Assembly: GCA_035485575.1 (NCBI GenBank)
Contig: DATHNW010000025.1
Coordinates: 105,366-169,365 of the forward strand
Direction: 5' to 3'
From: DASRHD01 sp035485575
Lineage (GTDB): Bacteria > Verrucomicrobiota > Verrucomicrobiia > Opitutales > Opitutaceae
Length of the DNA stretch: 64,000 nucleotides
Part shown: positions 8,750 to 17,642 of the stretch, piece after piece
Numbering within the stretch: the stretch's first letter is position 1
Layout of the letters: each line of letters begins with the position of its first letter
Translations under genes and position numbers: made by a program
The notes under the pieces: model-generated
The model's database searches: none
What the model was told of the DNA's origin: nothing
What the model saw: only the letters and a program-made list of their open reading frames with translations

Positions 8750-9898
8750 TCATGCGACGGAGGGCTGCGCAGCAGCCGGTGGTTGCGGAGCGGAATTTTT
8801 TCCATCAGGCGGCGCCAGCAGGCCCTCCAGGTCGTCGAGCAGCACGTCGAGCGACGCCGCATGCTCCATGCGCGCGAGGTTGTCGCGGAACTTGCGCAGC
8901 AGCCAGTCGTTGAAAATCACCTCCGTCACCTCGGCGTACAACGAGCCGAGAAACATCTGGTCGATGACGAGTCCCCCGCCCTGCTTCTCGAAGAAGGCGG
9001 CATTGGCACGCTGGTGATCGTCGGCCGCCTGTGGGAACGGCACGAGGATGGCCGGCGTGGTGCAGCGGACGAGTTCAGCGATCGTGCCCGCACCAGCGCG
9101 GGCGACGACCAGGTCGGCGGCGGAAAACAGGCCGGCGACATCATCGCAGAACGGTGTGAACACCGCCCGGATGGGCCCGGCGGTCTTCGTGCCGAGCTGG
9201 AGAACCTCGTGCCGCCCCTTGCCCAGCCCGGTCACGCAGCAAACCTGCACGCCGGCCTGCGCAAAGCGTTCAAGATGGTTGCGCGCCCAGTCGTTGAGCG
9301 GCGCCGCTCCCTGGCTGCCACCGAAAATAATGAGCGCCTTCTGATTGGGATCGAGGCCAAGGTGTTCGCGTGCGGCGGCCGCCGGCTGGCGGGAGATTTC
9401 ACGGCGCACCGGCAGGCCGGCGTGACGCGTGGCCGAGGCCCGCACGCTGCGCAAACGGACGCTCGGCGGCAGATAGACCCGTTGCGCAAAACGGCCCAGC
9501 AGGCGCACCGCCCGGCCGGGAATACGGTTGGCCTCGTGCAGCGCGACGGGAATCCGGTGCAGCCGGCCCGCCACCACGGCGGCGAGCGAGGTGAAGCCGC
9601 CAAAACCCACGATGACATCAGGCCGCAACTCTCGCACCGCGCGCAGGCTGAAGACAAAGCTGCGCGCCTGTGACACGACAAAGCGCATGAACCCGAGCGG
9701 ATGCCAGGAAAAGCCCATCCCTGGCACGGGCACGAAGGTGAAATGCGGATATTTTTCGGCCAGTCGGGCGTCCACTTTCTTCTGGCTGATGAAGAGCGTG
9801 ACCGTGTGGCCGCGGGCGGTGAGGCCCTCGGCGAGGGCGATGCCCGGTGCGAGATGCCCGCCGGTGCCGCCGCAGGTGATGAGAAACTTCCAGCTCAC
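8750..9898 (-). CDS. murG: UDP-GlcNAc--undecaprenyl-PP-MurNAc-pentapeptide transferase MurG
   Basis: A GT28 glycosyltransferase that converts lipid I to lipid II at the inner face of the cytoplasmic membrane; 382 residues. The N-terminal glycine loop TCGGTGGHLAPGIALAE and the second loop FGGSQGAAPLN are diagnostic, and the C-terminal donor site shows ARAGAGTIAELV and ILVPFPQAADDHQ. The start is GTG at 9898-9896, overlapping the ftsW stop as GTGA, so translation is probably coupled to ftsW. The product of MurC-MurB, encoded next, feeds the same pathway several steps earlier. Confidence 0.96.
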   Translation of the reverse strand: MSWKFLITCGGTGGHLAPGIALAEGLTARGHTVTLFISQKKVDARLAEKYPHFTFVPVPGMGFSWHPLGFMRFVVSQARSFVFSLRAVRELRPDVIVGFGGFTSLAAVVAGRLHRIPVALHEANRIPGRAVRLLGRFAQRVYLPPSVRLRSVRASATRHAGLPVRREISRQPAAAAREHLGLDPNQKALIIFGGSQGAAPLNDWARNHLERFAQAGVQVCCVTGLGKGRHEVLQLGTKTAGPIRAVFTPFCDDVAGLFSAADLVVARAGAGTIAELVRCTTPAILVPFPQAADDHQRANAAFFEKQGGGLVIDQMFLGSLYAEVTEVIFNDWLLRKFRDNLARMEHAASLDVLLDDLEGLLAPPDGKNSAPQPPAAAQPSVA

Positions 9899-11052
9899 GC
9901 GAACACTTCCTTGAGTTCGTTATCGGCCGTGTTGAACGCAGGATGCGACCAGGCACGCCGGGTATTGACCAGGATGCCGATCAGCAGGCCCATGAGCAGC
10001 AGATTTGACAGCCCGGCACTGATGAACGGCAGCGACATGCCCTTGGTCGGAAAAAGGCCCGTGACCACGCCGAGATTGATGATCGATTGCAGGCAGATGA
10101 GCAGCAGGCAGCCGGTCGCGAGCAGAAACTGGAACAGGTTGGGCGCGCGGCGCAGATGAACCAGCCCGGCGATGAACATCACAGTGAACACGAATACCGT
10201 GCCGAGCGTGAAGGAAAGGCCGAGTTCCTCACCAACCACGGCGAAGATAAAATCGTTGTTCGCCTCGGGCAAAAAATTGTGCTGCTGGCGGCCGTTCCCC
10301 AGGCCGACTCCACCCGTGCCGCCGGCCGCAAAAGCCGCCTCAGATTGGTACAGCTGGTAGGTGCCGGCGTTTTTGTTGCCCTCCACATCAAGGAACGCGA
10401 CAAAACGTTGCAGCCGGTTCGGATTGTGAATGACCGCGACGGCAAAAACGACAGTGACCGCCGCGATCGTCGGGAGGATGTAGCGCCACCGGGCGCCGGC
10501 CAGGAACAGCAGCGTGAGACCGACGGTGACCGTGAGCGCCGCCGTACCGAAATCCGGCTCAAGAATGATGAGGCCGGCAAAAAGCCCGATGACCCCCAGC
10601 GGCAGCACGAAACCACGGCGCAGCTCGCCGATTTTCGTCTGGTTGACGGCAAGATAGTGCGCGAGGCAGAACACCATCGCGAGTTTCGCAAATTCGGAAA
10701 CCTGCAGTCGCAAGGAACCGTAACCGAGCCAGCGGCGGCTGCCCTTGACCGAGACGCCGAGATGCGGCACGAGCACGAGCGCGAGCAAAAATAGCGCGGT
10801 GCCGCTGATGACCCACACGTAGCGCCGCAGATAATCGAGATTCAGGCGGCTCGCGACCCAGCCGAGAGCAACGGCCAGCACCACGCCGACCAGTTGCTTG
10901 CTCAGGTAATAATACGGCCCCTGCTTAAAATAGGCGCTGGCACTGAAAAGAATGGTGAGGCCGAGGATGGTGAGGCCGATGGCGCAGACGACGATGACTG
11001 CGACGGGATTGACTGCGAAGCGGGGACGGGGCGAGTCAGCGGCAACGGACAT
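9895..11052 (-). CDS. ftsW: Lipid II polymerase / division protein FtsW
   Basis: A SEDS-family integral membrane glycosyltransferase that polymerises lipid II at the septum together with FtsI; 385 residues with about ten hydrophobic segments. Family motifs seen are the stretch ending KGSRRWLGYGSLRLQVSEFAKL, LEPDFGTA, and FPTKGMSLPFISAGLSNLL near the C-terminus (the family pattern is P..G..LPF.S.GGS; here A and L replace part of GGS). RodA is the alternative member of this family, but the location between murD/LysM and murG and the presence of ftsI in the same train favour FtsW. Confidence 0.93.
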   Translation of the reverse strand: MSVAADSPRPRFAVNPVAVIVVCAIGLTILGLTILFSASAYFKQGPYYYLSKQLVGVVLAVALGWVASRLNLDYLRRYVWVISGTALFLLALVLVPHLGVSVKGSRRWLGYGSLRLQVSEFAKLAMVFCLAHYLAVNQTKIGELRRGFVLPLGVIGLFAGLIILEPDFGTAALTVTVGLTLLFLAGARWRYILPTIAAVTVVFAVAVIHNPNRLQRFVAFLDVEGNKNAGTYQLYQSEAAFAAGGTGGVGLGNGRQQHNFLPEANNDFIFAVVGEELGLSFTLGTVFVFTVMFIAGLVHLRRAPNLFQFLLATGCLLLICLQSIINLGVVTGLFPTKGMSLPFISAGLSNLLLMGLLIGILVNTRRAWSHPAFNTADNELKEVFA

Positions 11053-11061
11053 GGAGGAAAC

Positions 11062-12195
11062 TCAGGGATTCTTTGGCGCGCCGGAGTTGTCGGTGGCGGA
11101 AGACGCATCGGGGGCGGGCGCAGGAGGCGTGTCATCCACCTTGATGACCGGCGGCTCCTCGCTCGTGGGCTTGAGGCCCGAATCAAGATCTCCGCCGGCG
11201 GGCGGGGACGGCGGCGCGGGCTCGGTCAGGGCACCCGGCTTCGCCGATTTGCCGGCGGGAGCGGATCCATTGGGGATGACCAATTCCTGACCTGCGCGGA
11301 TTTTTCCCGGGTCGGAAATATTGTTGGCGGTGGCAAGTTCACCGACCGTCACGCCGTATTTTTTCGCGATGGTGCCGAGCTTTTCGCCTGGCTTGACCGT
11401 GTGCGTGATCTGGCCGCCGGCATTTTTGGCCGGTTCGGGTGCAGCGTCGACAGACACGGGAGCCGAGGATGTGTCGACCACGGCAGCCGCGGCCGGCGCC
11501 GGTCCGACGCCGGTGGGAAGCTTGAGTTCCTGGCCGACGCGCACGCCATCGCTTTTGAGATGATTGAGCGACTTGAGTTCGGCCACCGTGGTACCGTTGT
11601 GCTTGGCGATAAGCCTGAGCGAGTCGCCCGCTTTGACTTTGTAGGTGGTGGTGCCGGAGGCCGTGTCGGCGCTCGAGTAGGTCGAACCGCCGGCCGCTGC
11701 CGGAACCGCCTTGCCGGGAATGATGAGCTTCTGGCCCACCTTGAGCGGAGAGCTCAGCTTGAGATTGTTGGCCTTGGCGAGCTCGGCGGAAGTGAGGTGA
11801 TATTTGCCGGCAATTTTCGAAAAATTATCGCCTTTCACCACGCTGTAGGTGGCAGCCGGCGTGACATTTGTCACCGGTGCGGAGGAAGCGATCGCCGTGG
11901 CGGCCGGCGTGCCGGGGCGGGTCGGGCTGTAGAGCGTGGATGAGCCGTTAAATGAAATGCCGGGTGCCGGATCGGCGCTCGTCGCCGGGTTCAGATCGGC
12001 GCCAGTCACGGGCGTGACGGGCGAGGCATTGGCGGAGGAATTGAACTGCACCGTGGCCGGAGCGTTGTCCGTCGTGGCGGCCGGGGATGACGGCGTGGAT
12101 TTATTGTCGGAGCTGCAGCCTTGGATGGAAAAAAGAAGCACGACAGCGACGACGTGGACGGCTGCGACAATACCAAGGATTCTCAGGATTTTCAT
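11062..12195 (-). CDS. LysM-repeat lipoprotein in the division cluster
   Basis: A 377-residue secreted protein with an N-terminal signal peptide (KILRILGIVAAVHVVAVVLLF) ending in a possible lipobox SIQGC, so it may be lipid-anchored. Three LysM repeats follow, each starting near YSVVKGDNF, YKVKAGDSL and HTVKPGEKL and ending in a GQ.L.IP motif; LysM binds GlcNAc-containing glycans such as peptidoglycan. The spacers and C-terminus are rich in Pro, Ala and Ser. No enzymatic domain is visible. ATG at 12195 is preferred over an in-frame TTG at 12201. The placement between murD and ftsW, in a tightly packed train, points to a role in wall synthesis or septal structure. Confidence 0.88.
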   Translation of the reverse strand: MKILRILGIVAAVHVVAVVLLFSIQGCSSDNKSTPSSPAATTDNAPATVQFNSSANASPVTPVTGADLNPATSADPAPGISFNGSSTLYSPTRPGTPAATAIASSAPVTNVTPAATYSVVKGDNFSKIAGKYHLTSAELAKANNLKLSSPLKVGQKLIIPGKAVPAAAGGSTYSSADTASGTTTYKVKAGDSLRLIAKHNGTTVAELKSLNHLKSDGVRVGQELKLPTGVGPAPAAAAVVDTSSAPVSVDAAPEPAKNAGGQITHTVKPGEKLGTIAKKYGVTVGELATANNISDPGKIRAGQELVIPNGSAPAGKSAKPGALTEPAPPSPPAGGDLDSGLKPTSEEPPVIKVDDTPPAPAPDASSATDNSGAPKNP

Positions 12196-12228
12196 AGGCA
12201 AACGATGAGTTGAAGAGAGGGTTGAAGG

Positions 12229-13524
12229 CTAGCGAAAAACAACAGTTGTTCGCATGTTATTCACAAGGTGCTCAAACTGGGCTCCGCGGTCCTCGTAATT
12301 GCGGAACATGTCGAAACTGGCGAAGCCGGGGCTGAGCAGGACATGGTCGCCGGGCGCAGCCATGGCGGCCGCGCGGCCCACTGCCTCGGACAGACTGGCA
12401 CAGAGCGCATGAGCCACGCCATGAATGACACAGGCGCCGGCCAGCGCGGCACGCGTTTCACCGAGCAAAAGAGCGAATTTCACTCGTGGAGCGATGCGCC
12501 GGACAAAGCCCGCAAGGTCACCGCCCTTCCCTTTTCCACCGGCAATGAGCAGCACCGGCCGGCGAAAATTCGCGAGTGCGCCCTCAACGGCATGGAAATT
12601 GGTGGCTTTGGAGTCGTTCCAATAGACAACGCCATCGTGCTCACCCACCCGAGCCAGGCGATGCGGGCCGAGGTGAAAGCCGCGCGCGGCGGCAAACAGG
12701 GCCTCCGGCGGAAGTTGTTCACGGCGCCACCACGCGGCGGCAAGAAGGAAATTCTCGCGTTGCGGATAGCTCTCGAAGGGCGTGCCGGAAAGGCGCGAAT
12801 CAGCCGGATGGCCCTCGCTTGCCACTGCCGCATCGGGCGGCAGGAAAAAACCGGCTTTTTCCGCAAACCTCACCACCGAACTGCCTGCAAAAACGGCGCC
12901 GGGCACCGTGCGCGCGGCCAGGTTCAACTTGGCCGCGAAATAATTTTCCATTGTATCGTGGCGCTCAAGGTGGTCTTCGGCAAAATTCGTCCACAGCGTG
13001 GCGTCAGCCCGGAAATGCTGCAAGGTCTCGGCTTGGAAGGAGCTTACCTCGCAGACCGCCGTCAGCTCGGCACGACCGCCTTCGGTCTCGGTGACAAGTC
13101 GGGAAAACGGCTGGCCGATGTTCCCGGCCGCGTGCGCTTCGCGCCCAAGCGAGCGCAGCGCATGGGTGAGAAACTCGGTGAGCGTGGTCTTGCCGTTGGT
13201 GCCCGTGATTGCGACGATGCGGCCGCGCCAGAAAAGCGAGGCGAAATCGAGCTCGCCGAGGCAGGTCGCGCCGGCCGCTTGCGCCGCCACCAGCCAGGGA
13301 TGCCCGGGGGCGAACCCCGGACTGAAGACCACCAGCGCGTGCTCGCGGGCCACCGGAAGAAAATCGCGCACCGCGCCGGCCCCGCCCTTTTCATCGAAAA
13401 GCACGGCACGCGCACCGAGCCGGCCGAGCAGTTCCAGGACCGCGCCCCCGCTCAAGCCAGCGCCGAATACGGCAACGGGCTGCGCGAGCGGTCTCTTCAG
13501 GAATTCGGGCGGTGTGAGCGACAT
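12229..13524 (-). CDS. murD: UDP-MurNAc-L-Ala--D-Glu ligase MurD
   Basis: A cytoplasmic Mur ligase adding D-glutamate to UDP-MurNAc-L-Ala; 431 residues. It begins with a Rossmann-type VAVFGAGLSGGAVLELL, has the ATP loop ITGTNGKTTLTEFL near residues 105-118, the central SSFQAE, and the ligase C-terminal YWNDSKATN and LIAGGKGKGGDL characteristic of MurD. The start lies 4 bases after the mraY stop. The order mraY-murD is standard for dcw clusters. Confidence 0.96.
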   Translation of the reverse strand: MSLTPPEFLKRPLAQPVAVFGAGLSGGAVLELLGRLGARAVLFDEKGGAGAVRDFLPVAREHALVVFSPGFAPGHPWLVAAQAAGATCLGELDFASLFWRGRIVAITGTNGKTTLTEFLTHALRSLGREAHAAGNIGQPFSRLVTETEGGRAELTAVCEVSSFQAETLQHFRADATLWTNFAEDHLERHDTMENYFAAKLNLAARTVPGAVFAGSSVVRFAEKAGFFLPPDAAVASEGHPADSRLSGTPFESYPQRENFLLAAAWWRREQLPPEALFAAARGFHLGPHRLARVGEHDGVVYWNDSKATNFHAVEGALANFRRPVLLIAGGKGKGGDLAGFVRRIAPRVKFALLLGETRAALAGACVIHGVAHALCASLSEAVGRAAAMAAPGDHVLLSPGFASFDMFRNYEDRGAQFEHLVNNMRTTVVFR

Positions 13525-13528
13525 GGGA

Positions 13529-14650
13529 TCAACGCAATTTCAGCGTGCCGAGCCCGGCCAGGGCACACATGAGCGAGAGTATCCAGAAACGCAACACGAC
13601 CTTGGTTTCGGGCCAGCCGAGCTTTTGAAAGTGGTGGTGCACGGGCGCCATCAGGAAAAACCGCCGGCCTTCACCATGGCGGCGCCGCGTGAGCTTGAAA
13701 TAGCCGACCTGGATGATGACGGACATCGCCTCCATCACGAACACACCGCCGACGATGACCAGCGTAAGCGGTTGCTGCACCATGAAGGCAAGCACGCCGA
13801 GCAGGCCGCCGATCGCGAGGGAGCCGGTGTCGCCCATGAAGACCTCGGCCGGATGCGAGTTGTACCACAAAAACGCCATGCCCGCGCCGACCAGCGAGCC
13901 GCAGATGACCGCCAGCTCCCCTGTGCCGGGCACAAAGCCGATGAGCAGATAATCCGCCAGCCGGGTGTTGCCCGCCGCATAGGCCATCAGGCCGTACACG
14001 AGCGCAACCGTGATGGTGCAGCCGATGGCGAGGCCGTCCAGGCCGTCGGTGAGATTGATGGCGTTGCTGAAGCCGACGAGCCAGAAAAAGACCAGCACGA
14101 AGAGCGCGAGGATCCCGCCCGCGCCGGCAAAGACCAGCAACGGATGCTTGATGAACGGCACCCACAGTTCGCGGATTTTTTCCGCGCTGAGCGGATGCCA
14201 CAGCAGCAACGCCAGCGCGATGATCGTAATCAGCGTCTGCCAGCAGATCTTTTCCACCGAGTTGATGCCTGCGCGGCTTTTGCGCACGACCTTCAGATAG
14301 TCGTCCCGGAAACCCACGGCGGTGAGCGCGGTGTAAACGAACATCGCGACGACGACCCAGATGTTGGGCATCGCCCACAGGAAGGTCGCGCCGAAGACGG
14401 CGGCGAAGATCAGGAGGCCGCCCATCGTGGGCGTGTTTTTCTTGTCGAATTTTTTCGCGAGGTCGCCCGTGCGGTCATCGTCGTAATGCTGGCCGAACTT
14501 GAGGCGCCGGAGCCGGGCGATGAGCCGCGGGGCGATGAGAAAGCCGATGAACGCAGCGGTGACCGCGGCGAGCAGCGTGCGAAACGTAATGAACCGCAGC
14601 AGGCGCAGCGGACCAAAATGATTTTCAAAGTCGGCGAGGTAGCTCAGCAT
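13529..14650 (-). CDS. mraY: Phospho-MurNAc-pentapeptide transferase MraY
   Basis: An integral membrane enzyme that attaches phospho-MurNAc-pentapeptide to undecaprenyl phosphate, giving lipid I; 373 residues with about ten transmembrane helices. Diagnostic motifs are KKNTPTMGGLLI near residues 70-81, NLTDGLDGLAIG in the middle and FLMAPVHHHFQKLGWPE near the C-terminus with the conserved triple His. The start ATG at 14650 overlaps the murF stop by seven bases. Confidence 0.97.
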   Translation of the reverse strand: MLSYLADFENHFGPLRLLRFITFRTLLAAVTAAFIGFLIAPRLIARLRRLKFGQHYDDDRTGDLAKKFDKKNTPTMGGLLIFAAVFGATFLWAMPNIWVVVAMFVYTALTAVGFRDDYLKVVRKSRAGINSVEKICWQTLITIIALALLLWHPLSAEKIRELWVPFIKHPLLVFAGAGGILALFVLVFFWLVGFSNAINLTDGLDGLAIGCTITVALVYGLMAYAAGNTRLADYLLIGFVPGTGELAVICGSLVGAGMAFLWYNSHPAEVFMGDTGSLAIGGLLGVLAFMVQQPLTLVIVGGVFVMEAMSVIIQVGYFKLTRRRHGEGRRFFLMAPVHHHFQKLGWPETKVVLRFWILSLMCALAGLGTLKLR

Positions 14651-16056
14651 GCGACTTGCTCCGGCGCGTCGCAGACGGACACGGACTCGACGATTTTTTC
14701 CAGCGCATAGCGCCGGCTGCCCTTGATGAAGACCGCGCCGCGAAACCCGATCAGGCGCCGGCGCACGGGCTCAAGGGAGGTGATGATTTCAATCTGCTCC
14801 GGCCGGCAGCCGCTGACGATGGCACCGGCCCGCACGTCACGAGCATAGTCGCCGATCACAAAGACGTGGTCCGCCTCGGCCAGGTGCAGGGCGAGCCCGA
14901 GCTTGCGGTGATAATCAACCGCGCGCAGGCCCAGCTCCTCCATGCAGCCGAACACCAGCAGGCGCGGCTCGTCGGCGGGTGCGGTCGCAAAGAAGGTCTC
15001 GAGCGCGTCGGCCATCGAGGCGGGATTGGCGTTGTAGAAGTCCAGGTAAAGCGTGGCGCCTTTTTCACGGCGCAGTTCGCCGCGCCATTTTGCCGGCCGC
15101 CAGGCGGCCAGGCGTTGCTGAATCAGCTCGGCCGGCACGCCTAGCCCGAGCGCGGAACAGATGGCCAGCGCGGCGTTTTGCGCCATGCCGTTGGAGACGC
15201 GGGGCATCGTGAAGGTCAGCGGCGGCGGCGGGCCGTACGCAATGGCGATTGCCGTGCTGTCCCCGCGTTGCGTGACGGCGAAGAAGACCCGGTCCTTCGG
15301 CGGCGCGGTGGGACGGATCACGTCGGCCGGCTCGACCACCAGTGTACGGACGTTGAGTTCGCGAAACGGCGAATACTCCGCGCATTGCTTCGGAAAGACC
15401 GCGATGCCGCTGGCGCGGACGGCCGCGGGCAGCCGGGCTTTTTCCAGCGCCACGCCCTCGAGATTGCGGAGCTGCTCAAGATGGGCGGGGGCAACGAGCG
15501 TGATGAGCGCGAGGTCGGGCTCGATCATCCGGGCCAGCGGCCCCATCTCGCCGGGCGCGCTGATGCCAGCCTCCACGACGGCAAACTTGTGCCGGGCAGG
15601 ATCGAGGCGCGTGAGCGTGAGCGGCACGCCGAGGTGATTGTTGAGATTGCCCTCGGTGGCGAGCACGCCGCCGGCTTCCCCACCGAGCAGGAGCGCGAGG
15701 AGGTTTTTGGTGGAGGTCTTGCCGCAGCTGCCGGAGATGCCGACGACCTTGCCGGGGAATTTCTTCCGCTGCTCGTGGGCCACGGTCTGAAATGCGCCCA
15801 GCGGATCGGGGACAACGAGCTGTGGCAAAGCGACGAGCGGGTTGGCCCGGGCGACAAACGCGGCGGGAGCGCCGGCCGCGAGCGCCGCGGGAAGAAATTC
15901 ATGCCCGTCGCGCAGGCCGGTTTTCAGTGCGACAAAAATTTGTCCGGGTTTGAGCTGGCGGGAATCGATGGCGAATCCGAGGAGCGGCGCCGTCGGCGGC
16001 ACCGTCCATCTGCCGCCGGTCCAGGCGGCCAGTTGTTTGGGAGTGAAAAGGCTCAT
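14644..16056 (-). CDS. murF: UDP-MurNAc-tripeptide--D-Ala-D-Ala ligase MurF
   Basis: The last cytoplasmic Mur ligase, adding the D-Ala-D-Ala made by Ddl; 470 residues. It shows FAIDSRQLKPGQIFVAL in the N-terminal domain, the ATP loop GISGSCGKTSTKNLLALL near residues 105-122, and in the C-terminal domain DFYNANPASM and VFGCMEELG. The start overlaps the murE stop by four bases (ATGA), showing close coupling with the preceding step. Confidence 0.95.
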   Translation of the reverse strand: MSLFTPKQLAAWTGGRWTVPPTAPLLGFAIDSRQLKPGQIFVALKTGLRDGHEFLPAALAAGAPAAFVARANPLVALPQLVVPDPLGAFQTVAHEQRKKFPGKVVGISGSCGKTSTKNLLALLLGGEAGGVLATEGNLNNHLGVPLTLTRLDPARHKFAVVEAGISAPGEMGPLARMIEPDLALITLVAPAHLEQLRNLEGVALEKARLPAAVRASGIAVFPKQCAEYSPFRELNVRTLVVEPADVIRPTAPPKDRVFFAVTQRGDSTAIAIAYGPPPPLTFTMPRVSNGMAQNAALAICSALGLGVPAELIQQRLAAWRPAKWRGELRREKGATLYLDFYNANPASMADALETFFATAPADEPRLLVFGCMEELGLRAVDYHRKLGLALHLAEADHVFVIGDYARDVRAGAIVSGCRPEQIEIITSLEPVRRRLIGFRGAVFIKGSRRYALEKIVESVSVCDAPEQVAC

Positions 16057-17642
16057 GCGTTCTTGAGTTGCTTGATGCCGATGAGTTCGCGCACGACCTG
16101 GCGGTCGTCGAACGGGATGACCGTGTCGGCAAATTCCTGGTAACTTTCGTGGCCCTTGCCGGCAATGAGCAGGCAGTCGCCGGGCCGGGCGTCATCAAGC
16201 GCGAGACTGAGGGCACGGCGGCGGTCCTCCACCCACGCAATTTTTTCCGGCGCGATGATGCCGGTCTTCATGTCGGCAAAAATCTGGGCGAGTGGCTCGC
16301 TGCGGGGATTATCGGCGGTCGCCCAGGAAAAATCGGCGAAGTCCTGCACCGCCCGCGTCATGAGCGGGCGTTTGCTGCGATCACGATTGCCGCCGCAGCC
16401 AAAGACCACGAGGAGGCGGCCGGGGGTGATGGCGCGCAGCATGCCGAGCGCATTGCGCAGTGCGTCATCGGTATGCGCATAGTCCACGAGGACGTTGAAA
16501 GGCTGGCCCTCCTCGATGCGCTCCATGCGGCCGGGCACGCCATGGAAGGTGGCCAGGCGGGCGAGAAACACCTGCGGATCGCGCCCCAGCGCCCAGGCGG
16601 TGGCGGTGGCGGCCAGGAGGTTGCTGACGTTGTAGCGACCGATGAGCGGCGAATCGACTTCGCGCACGCCGCCCGGCCATACGAGGCGGAAAGTGGTGTT
16701 CTTGAAGTTGAGCGAAAGATTCTCCGCCCGCACGTCCGCGCGCGGATTTTCGCCGAAAGTGACGGTGCGGGCCGCGGCGGGAATTTTCGCCATGAGCTCG
16801 GAACCGTGCGGATCGTCGAGATTGACGATGGCCAGGCGCGGCACCGGGCCGATTTCGCCGGTGAAGAGACGCGTTTTCACCGCGAAGTAGGCGTCCAGCG
16901 TCAGATGATAATCGAGATGGTCGCGCGTGAGATTGGTGAAGATGGCGGCGGCAAACTGCAGGCCATTGACGCGCTGCAGATCGATGCCATGCGAGCTGAC
17001 CTCCATGACCGCCTGCCGGCAGCCGGCGTCGCGCATCTGCGCGAGCATGCCAAAGATGTCGAGCGCCTCCGGTGTGGTCTTGAACGACGGCACCGTGCGG
17101 GCGCCGAGGTCGTAGTTAATGGTGCCGATCAGGCCGATGCGCCCGCTGTCCTCGAGCAAATGCTTGATCAGGTGGGTGACGGTGGTCTTGCCGTTCGTGC
17201 CGGTGACGCCAACGACGCCGAGGTTGCGGTCGGGAAACTTGTAGTAGCGCTGGGCCACGCGGGCGAGCGCGATGCGGGCGTCGGCGACTTGGAGAAACGT
17301 GACCTTCGCGTGCGGATGCGCGGGTGATTTTTCCGTGACAATCGCAACCGCACCGCGGCCGATGGCCTCGTCGATGAAGCTGGCGCCGTCCGCCCGGCGG
17401 CCGGGCAGCGCAAAGAACAGATTGCCCGGCACGACGCGGCGGCTGTCCATCACCAAGCCGGAGATGGGCCGGTCAAGCGGGCCTTTCACGGCGATCAATT
17501 CGCCGTCTTCAAAAAAATCCTGGAGCTTCGGAGCCATGCGGAAAATGTCAGTGGAGAATCTAGCCTCTTTTTGCGTACGACCAAGCGGGCGGGGCTGAAA
17601 AGCGCGGATGAGCGGATAATTCTGCACGAGATAGCCGATCAC
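16053..17642 (-). CDS. murE: UDP-MurNAc-tripeptide synthetase MurE (meso-DAP type)
   Basis: A Mur ligase that adds the third stem residue. The DNPRSE motif near residue 440 is the signature of enzymes that use meso-diaminopimelate, so the peptidoglycan is probably mDAP type. The ATP loop GVTGTNGKTTVTHLIKHL and the N-terminal DSRRVVPGNLFFALPG are also clear. The start is debatable. GTG at 17642 has AAGGAGG at 17655-17649 six bases ahead and overlaps the ftsI stop as GTGA; it gives 529 residues with a ~35-residue extension. ATG at 17537 (MAPKLQDFF) matches the usual length but has no ribosome-binding site. I prefer the GTG on that evidence. Confidence 0.93.
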   Translation of the reverse strand: MIGYLVQNYPLIRAFQPRPLGRTQKEARFSTDIFRMAPKLQDFFEDGELIAVKGPLDRPISGLVMDSRRVVPGNLFFALPGRRADGASFIDEAIGRGAVAIVTEKSPAHPHAKVTFLQVADARIALARVAQRYYKFPDRNLGVVGVTGTNGKTTVTHLIKHLLEDSGRIGLIGTINYDLGARTVPSFKTTPEALDIFGMLAQMRDAGCRQAVMEVSSHGIDLQRVNGLQFAAAIFTNLTRDHLDYHLTLDAYFAVKTRLFTGEIGPVPRLAIVNLDDPHGSELMAKIPAAARTVTFGENPRADVRAENLSLNFKNTTFRLVWPGGVREVDSPLIGRYNVSNLLAATATAWALGRDPQVFLARLATFHGVPGRMERIEEGQPFNVLVDYAHTDDALRNALGMLRAITPGRLLVVFGCGGNRDRSKRPLMTRAVQDFADFSWATADNPRSEPLAQIFADMKTGIIAPEKIAWVEDRRRALSLALDDARPGDCLLIAGKGHESYQEFADTVIPFDDRQVVRELIGIKQLKNA

